From Bacteroidia bacterium (lineage in GTDB: Bacteria > Bacteroidota > Bacteroidia > Bacteroidales > CAJPTX01): 64,000 nt of DNA. Positions 58,732 through 64,000 of this stretch are shown here, piece by piece. The translations under genes were made by a program, and so were the position numbers. The notes under the pieces were generated by a model that did not search any database, was not told where the DNA came from, and was given only the letters and a program-made list of their open reading frames with translations. Numbering within the stretch: the stretch's first letter is position 1; the number at the start of each line of letters is the position of its first letter. Where the stretch lies: the NCBI GenBank assembly GCA_002749065.1, contig PDTX01000003.1:1-64000 (forward strand), in the 5' to 3' direction.

Positions 58732-61161
58732 ATGGCACAGGAAGAGAAGAAGTTCGCCGTGGAGGCTACAGTGTATCTGGCTGAGGACGGCGATGGGGGT
58801 GAGCGCTTTGTTCCCTTCATGTCGGGCTTCGAGCTGGGGAAGCACCAGGTCGAGACGCCCGAGCAGCTGCCGCTGGTGGAGCTGCGGAACAACGTGTTTT
58901 TCCCGCAGACGGTCACGCCCATCAGCATAGGGCGGAGCCGGACGCGCCGCCTGGTGAAGGAGCTGCACGAGGAGAAGAGCCTGGTGGCCATAGTGGCCCA
59001 GCGCGACCCGAAGGAGGACATCCCGGGGGTGGATGGGCTCTACGATGTGGGGACCCTGGCGGTGGTCCATCGGGTCATAGAGATGCCCGACGGCAACATC
59101 ACCCTGCTGGTGGAGGGGGTACGCCGCCTCGCGGTGCGGGAGGTGGTGCAGGTGGAGCCCTTCTTCGTGGCCCGCTGCGAGGACCTGCCGGAGCTGGAGC
59201 TCAGCGAGACCATGGACAGCGAGATGGAGCGCGTCGCCAAGCTGCACCTCCTGGCCGAGGAGGCCGCGCGCTACTTCGGCGAGACCTTCCCGGCCATCGT
59301 GGCCCCGGTGCAGAGCCTCTCGCGGATGCAGAACCCGACCATGCTGATGAACTTCATCGCCATGCAGCTGAGCATCGGCACCCGCGACAAGCAGGAGCTC
59401 CTGGCCAAGCCCAGCCTCGAGGCGCGCGTTGTCGCCCTGCTGCAGATCATCAGCATGGAGATGATGGCCATGGAGCTGCGCGAGGAGATACAGCAGCGCA
59501 CCAAGACGGAGATGGAGCAGCAGCAGCGGGAGTTCATCCTCCAGCAGCAGATACGCACCATCCAGGATGAGCTGGGCGAGGGCGATGAGGACGACTACGA
59601 GAAGTTCGAGGCCGCCGGCAAGAAGCTCAAGCTGGCCAAGCCGGTGCGCGAGGCCTTCAACCGCGAGCTGCAGCGCCTGCGCAAGCTCAACCCCATGGCG
59701 CCGGACTACTCGATACAGACGGCCTACCTCCAGCTCTTCACCGAGCTGCCCTGGGGCAAGTTCTCCAAGGACAACTACGACCTGCAGCGCGCCAAGACCA
59801 TCCTCGACGAGGACCACTTCGGCCTGGAGAAGGTCAAGGACCGCATCCTCGAGTTCCTGGCCGTGCTCAAGCTCAAGAACAACCTCAAGTCCCCCATCCT
59901 CTGCCTGTACGGCCCTCCCGGGGTGGGGAAGACGAGCCTGGGCAAGTCCATCGCCCGCGCCCTGGGCCGGAAGTACGCCCGCATATCGCTGGGCGGGGTG
60001 CACGACGAGAGCGAGATACGGGGCCACAGGCGCACCTACATCGGCGCGATGCCCGGGCGCATAGTCCAGAACCTGCGGAAGGTCAAGAGCAGCAACCCCG
60101 TCTTCATCCTCGACGAGGTCGACAAGCTGACCAGCAGCCCGATGGGCGACCCGGCCAGCGCCCTGCTCGAGGTGCTGGACCCGGAGCAGAACACCACCTT
60201 CCACGACAACTACCTGGAGGTGGAGTACGACCTCTCGCGCGTGCTCTTCATCACCACGGCCAACGACGTGTCCGCCATCCCGGCGGCCCTCCGCGACCGC
60301 ATGGAGATGATCGAGATGACGGGCTACCTGATGGAGGAGAAGGTGGCCATAGCCCGCGACCACCTCATCCCCAAGCAGCTGGAGGAGCACGGCGTGAAGG
60401 CCGAGCAGTTCGCCGTGGGCGATGAGCTGCTCGAGCGGGTCATCACCGAGTACACCCGCGAGAGCGGGGTGCGGAAGCTCAACCAGGAGCTGGCCCGCAT
60501 GGTGCGCCACCGGGCCCGCTTCATCGCGGGCGACGAGCCCTACGAGCCCCGCCTGACCCTCGAGGACCTGCGGGCCAGCCTGGGCACGCCCCGCTTCCTC
60601 AAGGAGGTGTACGACGGCTCCGCGGTGGTGGGCGTGTCCGTGGGCATGGCCTGGACCCAGGTCGGCGGGCAGATACTCTACGTGGAGTCCAGCCTCTCGC
60701 CCGGGGAGGGCAAGCTGACCATGACCGGCAGCCTGGGCAACGTGATGAAGGAGTCGACCACGATAGCCCTCCAGCTCATCAAGGCCCGCCAGGCCGAGCT
60801 CGGCATCGCGGCCGAGATGTTCAAGAGCCACGATGTGCACGTCCACGTACCTGAGGGGGCCATCCCCAAGGACGGGCCGAGCGCCGGGGTCACCATGCTC
60901 ACCTCGCTGGTGTCGTCCTACACCGGGAGGCCCCCCCGCTCCGGCATCGCCATGACGGGCGAGATCACCCTCCGGGGCAAGGTGCTACCCGTCGGCGGCA
61001 TCAAGGAGAAGATCCTGGCGGCCAAGCGGGCGAACCTGAGCCACATCGTGCTGCCGGCCGACAACCGCAAGGACATAGAGGAGATCAAGGAGATGTACAT
61101 CAGGGGCCTGGAGTTCAGCTACGTGGAGGACGCCAAGCAGCTGCTGGGCATCGTCTTCTAG
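58732..61161 (+). CDS. lon: ATP-dependent protease Lon
   Basis: LYGPPGVGKTSLGKSIARAL; GDPASALLEVLDPEQN; PKDGPSAGVTM; ATG at 58732 in ORF 58639..61161. Confidence 0.98.
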   Translation: MAQEEKKFAVEATVYLAEDGDGGERFVPFMSGFELGKHQVETPEQLPLVELRNNVFFPQTVTPISIGRSRTRRLVKELHEEKSLVAIVAQRDPKEDIPGVDGLYDVGTLAVVHRVIEMPDGNITLLVEGVRRLAVREVVQVEPFFVARCEDLPELELSETMDSEMERVAKLHLLAEEAARYFGETFPAIVAPVQSLSRMQNPTMLMNFIAMQLSIGTRDKQELLAKPSLEARVVALLQIISMEMMAMELREEIQQRTKTEMEQQQREFILQQQIRTIQDELGEGDEDDYEKFEAAGKKLKLAKPVREAFNRELQRLRKLNPMAPDYSIQTAYLQLFTELPWGKFSKDNYDLQRAKTILDEDHFGLEKVKDRILEFLAVLKLKNNLKSPILCLYGPPGVGKTSLGKSIARALGRKYARISLGGVHDESEIRGHRRTYIGAMPGRIVQNLRKVKSSNPVFILDEVDKLTSSPMGDPASALLEVLDPEQNTTFHDNYLEVEYDLSRVLFITTANDVSAIPAALRDRMEMIEMTGYLMEEKVAIARDHLIPKQLEEHGVKAEQFAVGDELLERVITEYTRESGVRKLNQELARMVRHRARFIAGDEPYEPRLTLEDLRASLGTPRFLKEVYDGSAVVGVSVGMAWTQVGGQILYVESSLSPGEGKLTMTGSLGNVMKESTTIALQLIKARQAELGIAAEMFKSHDVHVHVPEGAIPKDGPSAGVTMLTSLVSSYTGRPPRSGIAMTGEITLRGKVLPVGGIKEKILAAKRANLSHIVLPADNRKDIEEIKEMYIRGLEFSYVEDAKQLLGIVF

Positions 61162-61262
61162 GCTAACCTTCTTCTAGATAGCCCCCCGTCCCCTCCGGGG
61201 AAAACGGATTATTCTTACCTTGCGACGCATTCTCCGGATGACCCCTGCGCCATCGGCCGGAG

Positions 61263-62276
61263 GTGCGGGGTAAATCGAGATGTATGGATAAGGAGAGCAG
61301 CGTTCGCATCACACGGGAGGAGATTCTGGCCCTCGGGCGGGAGACCATCCGGACGGAGGGGGAGGCCATCCTGGCCCTCCAGCGCTACCTGGGTGAGGAC
61401 TTCCACCAGGCCGTGCTGACCCTCCTGCACATGGAGGGCCGGGCCATCATCACCGGCATCGGCAAGAGCGCCATCATCGCCCAGAAGATAGTGGCCACGC
61501 TCAACTCCACGGGCACGCCGTCGGTCTTCATGCACGCCGCGGATGCCATACACGGCGACCTGGGCATCGTCCAGCCCGGCGATGTCCTCATCTGCCTCTC
61601 CAAGAGCGGCACCACCCCCGAGATCAAGGTCCTGGTCCCCCTCCTCAAGATGATGGGCAACCCCCTCATCGCCATCGTCTCCAACACCGACAGCTACCTG
61701 GCCCAGCAGGCCAAGCTCGTCCTCCCGGCCACCGTCGAGCACGAGGCCTGCCCCAACAACCTGGCCCCCACCACCTCCACCAGCGCCCAGCTCGTCATCG
61801 GCGATGCCCTGGCCGTCACCCTCCTCAAGGCCCGGGGCTTCACCCCCTCCGACTTCGCCCGCTACCACCCCGGGGGCGCCCTCGGCAAGCGGCTCTACCT
61901 GCGCGTCGATGACATCCTCGACCACGAGACCCTCCCGGCCGTGGGCCCGGACGACAACCTCTCCCGCCTCATCGTCGAGATATCCAGCAAGCTCCTGGGC
62001 GCAACCGCCGTGCTCGGGCCAGCGGGCGAGCTGCTCGGCATCGTGACCGACGGCGACCTCCGCCGCATGCTCCAGCGCAAGCTCGACATCGAGACCACCC
62101 TCGCGCGCGACATCATGTCGACGCAGCCCCACACGATAGCGAGCGACGAGCTGGCCATCAACGCGTTCAACCGGATGGAGCGGCACAAGATCACCCAGCT
62201 TATCGTCCTGAACCAGGGTCGCTACGCCGGCATGCTCCACCTGCATGACCTCCTGCGGGAGGGCATAATAGGCTAG
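61263..62276 (+). CDS. kdsD: KpsF/GutQ-type arabinose-5-phosphate isomerase (SIS + CBS)
   Basis: ITGIGKSAIIAQKIVATLNSTGTPSVFMHAADAIHGDLGIV; LSKSGTTPEIK; FARYHPGGALGKRL; CBS pair. Confidence 0.95.
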   Translation: MRGKSRCMDKESSVRITREEILALGRETIRTEGEAILALQRYLGEDFHQAVLTLLHMEGRAIITGIGKSAIIAQKIVATLNSTGTPSVFMHAADAIHGDLGIVQPGDVLICLSKSGTTPEIKVLVPLLKMMGNPLIAIVSNTDSYLAQQAKLVLPATVEHEACPNNLAPTTSTSAQLVIGDALAVTLLKARGFTPSDFARYHPGGALGKRLYLRVDDILDHETLPAVGPDDNLSRLIVEISSKLLGATAVLGPAGELLGIVTDGDLRRMLQRKLDIETTLARDIMSTQPHTIASDELAINAFNRMERHKITQLIVLNQGRYAGMLHLHDLLREGIIG

Positions 62277-62297
62277 AATAAGTTCTGAAATTACTGT

Positions 62298-64000
62298 ATG
62301 CGATTTGTACGTTTCCCCATATTCCTCTTCATCCTACTCTTCACCTTCCTCAGCGCCTCGGCCCAGTCGACCCGCGTGCGCGGCAAGATAGTCGATGCCG
62401 ACACGGGCGAGCCCCTGGCCTTCATCGGGGTCACGGTCAAGGGGAAGCCCATCGGCACCATCACCGACGACCAGGGGATATACTTCCTGGAGACGCGGAC
62501 CAGCTTCGACACCCTGGTCTTCAGCTACATCGGCTACCAGAGCCAGCAGCGCAGGGTGCAGCCCGGGAAGTTCCAGTACGTCAACATCAGCCTCAAGGCC
62601 GAGAACATCCAGGTGGAGGAGGTCGTGGTGCGGCGCGAGCGTAGCCCGGCCCTCCGCGTCCTCGACTCGGTCATCGCCCACAAGGCACGCAACGACCCCC
62701 GGGGCATCGACCGCTACCGATGCCGGGTCTACAACAAGCTCCAGGTCGACCTCAACAACATCGACTCCAGCACCTTCGACCTGGCCCCCTTCCGCTCCCT
62801 GGCCTTCCTGCGCCAGCAGCTCGACACCAACGCCGCAACGGGCAAGGTGTACCTCCCGGCCTTCATGTCCGAGGCCGTCTCCACCGACTACTACCAGCGC
62901 GACCCCCGGAAGGTCCGAGAGGTCATCGAGGCCTCACGCCTCTCCGGCGTGGAGAACGACGGCTTCGACCAGTTCATGGGCGGGCTCTACCAGGACATCA
63001 ACCTCTACGACAACTTCATCAACATCTTCGACAAGGGCCTGGTGAGCCCCATCAACAGCAGCGGACCCCTGTACTACCGCTACTTCCTGGTCGACTCCTC
63101 AGTCCGCCACGGCGTCAAGCACTACCAGATATCCTTCAAGCCCCGCCGCCGGGGCGAGCCCACCTTCAAGGGCTACATCTGGGTCGACACCGTCCACTAC
63201 GCCCTGGTCGAGGCCAAGATGGAGCTCACCGACGCCAACCTCAACTTCGTCAACTACCTGCTGCTCACCGAGGAGAGCGTGCTGGTGGACGACTCGGTCT
63301 ACTTCCCCCGCCGCAAGCAGTTCTTCATGGATGTCACCGTGGATAGGTTCCTGGGCGACTACACCATGGGCCTCTTCGGCCGCAAGACCGTGCTCTACGA
63401 CTCGGTGAAGCTCGGCGAGCCCATGCCCCGCGCCATCGCCCGCAACCCCAACGAGGTCATCCTCCGGAAGCAGATCGACACCGACGACTCCGCGGCCTGG
63501 AACAGGCTCCGCCCCGTGGAGCTCTCCCGCCAGGAGAAGCAGATATACCGCATGGTCGACACCGTCAAGAGCCTCCCCTTCTACACCGCCGCCCGAACGC
63601 TGGTGCGCACCTTCGCCCTGGGCTACATCCCCCTGAAGTACGTCGAGATCGGCCGGATATACAACTTCTACAGCCACAACCCCATAGAGGGGCACCGCGC
63701 CCTCTTCGGCCTACGAACCACCCGCGAGCTCTGGGAGCCCGTGCGCCTGAGCGGCTACGCGGCCTACGGGTTCAAGGACAGGGACTGGAAGTGGATGGGC
63801 CAGCTCGAGTGGGTGCAGAGCCGCTACCCCTGGCGGAAGTTCACCCTCCGGGCCAAGTACGACATGGTGACCCTCGGGGAGGACCCCGACCGCCTCTCGC
63901 AGAACAACATCCTGGGCACCATCCTGCGGCGCAAGTGGAACTACATGTACACCCCCGTGCGGAGCTACAGCCTGGACTACTACCACGAGGTCTACAGCGG
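62298..64000 (+). CDS. Carboxypeptidase-like regulatory domain / DUF5686-type membrane protein, truncated by the window edge
   Basis: Translated from ATG at 62298 without stop: MRFVRFPIFLFILLFTFLSASAQSTRVRGKIVDADTGEPLAFIGVTVKGKPIGTITDDQGIYFLETR...; absent from the ORF track because it has no stop in the window. Confidence 0.85.
   Translation, partial: MRFVRFPIFLFILLFTFLSASAQSTRVRGKIVDADTGEPLAFIGVTVKGKPIGTITDDQGIYFLETRTSFDTLVFSYIGYQSQQRRVQPGKFQYVNISLKAENIQVEEVVVRRERSPALRVLDSVIAHKARNDPRGIDRYRCRVYNKLQVDLNNIDSSTFDLAPFRSLAFLRQQLDTNAATGKVYLPAFMSEAVSTDYYQRDPRKVREVIEASRLSGVENDGFDQFMGGLYQDINLYDNFINIFDKGLVSPINSSGPLYYRYFLVDSSVRHGVKHYQISFKPRRRGEPTFKGYIWVDTVHYALVEAKMELTDANLNFVNYLLLTEESVLVDDSVYFPRRKQFFMDVTVDRFLGDYTMGLFGRKTVLYDSVKLGEPMPRAIARNPNEVILRKQIDTDDSAAWNRLRPVELSRQEKQIYRMVDTVKSLPFYTAARTLVRTFALGYIPLKYVEIGRIYNFYSHNPIEGHRALFGLRTTRELWEPVRLSGYAAYGFKDRDWKWMGQLEWVQSRYPWRKFTLRAKYDMVTLGEDPDRLSQNNILGTILRRKWNYMYTPVRSYSLDYYHEVYS

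Overview
This 64 kb window is chromosomal DNA from a GC-rich Bacteroidota (probably Bacteroidales) lineage. It is densely coded and mostly on the + strand. I support 58 complete CDSs plus one CDS running off the right edge. Recognisable core genes include purF-type, glyA, lpxH, nusB, yajC, ybbR-like, coaE, tilS, recA, pyrG, yidC, mdh, tmk, ffh, folD, phoH, purC, yigZ-like, pyrB/pyrI, thiL, rpmE2, lon and kdsD. Two ferredoxin-linked 2-oxoacid oxidoreductase operons (VOR-type and IOR-type) point to amino-acid fermentation. I saw no tRNA, rRNA, CRISPR array, IS element or phage. Accessory content is limited to: a WGR-domain protein divergent from a DUF1266 protein; a TonB receptor/surface-protein triad; a tandem SUMF1/FGE-type pair; an orphan SiaC/DUF1987 protein; and several hypotheticals. 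The observations most worth following up are: (1) stop codons by my manual tally are 50 TAG, 7 TAA and 1 TGA, which is unexpected for a GC-rich genome; (2) a promoter, roughly 180-nt structured RNA and intrinsic terminator between purC and yigZ; (3) the divergent WGR/DUF1266 locus with a hairpin-containing leader; (4) a near-perfect inverted repeat containing two divergent -7 boxes near 19.7 kb. I did not find a clear multi-gene undescribed system such as a defence island. All calls come from reading the sequence and the supplied ORF track; no database search was run.
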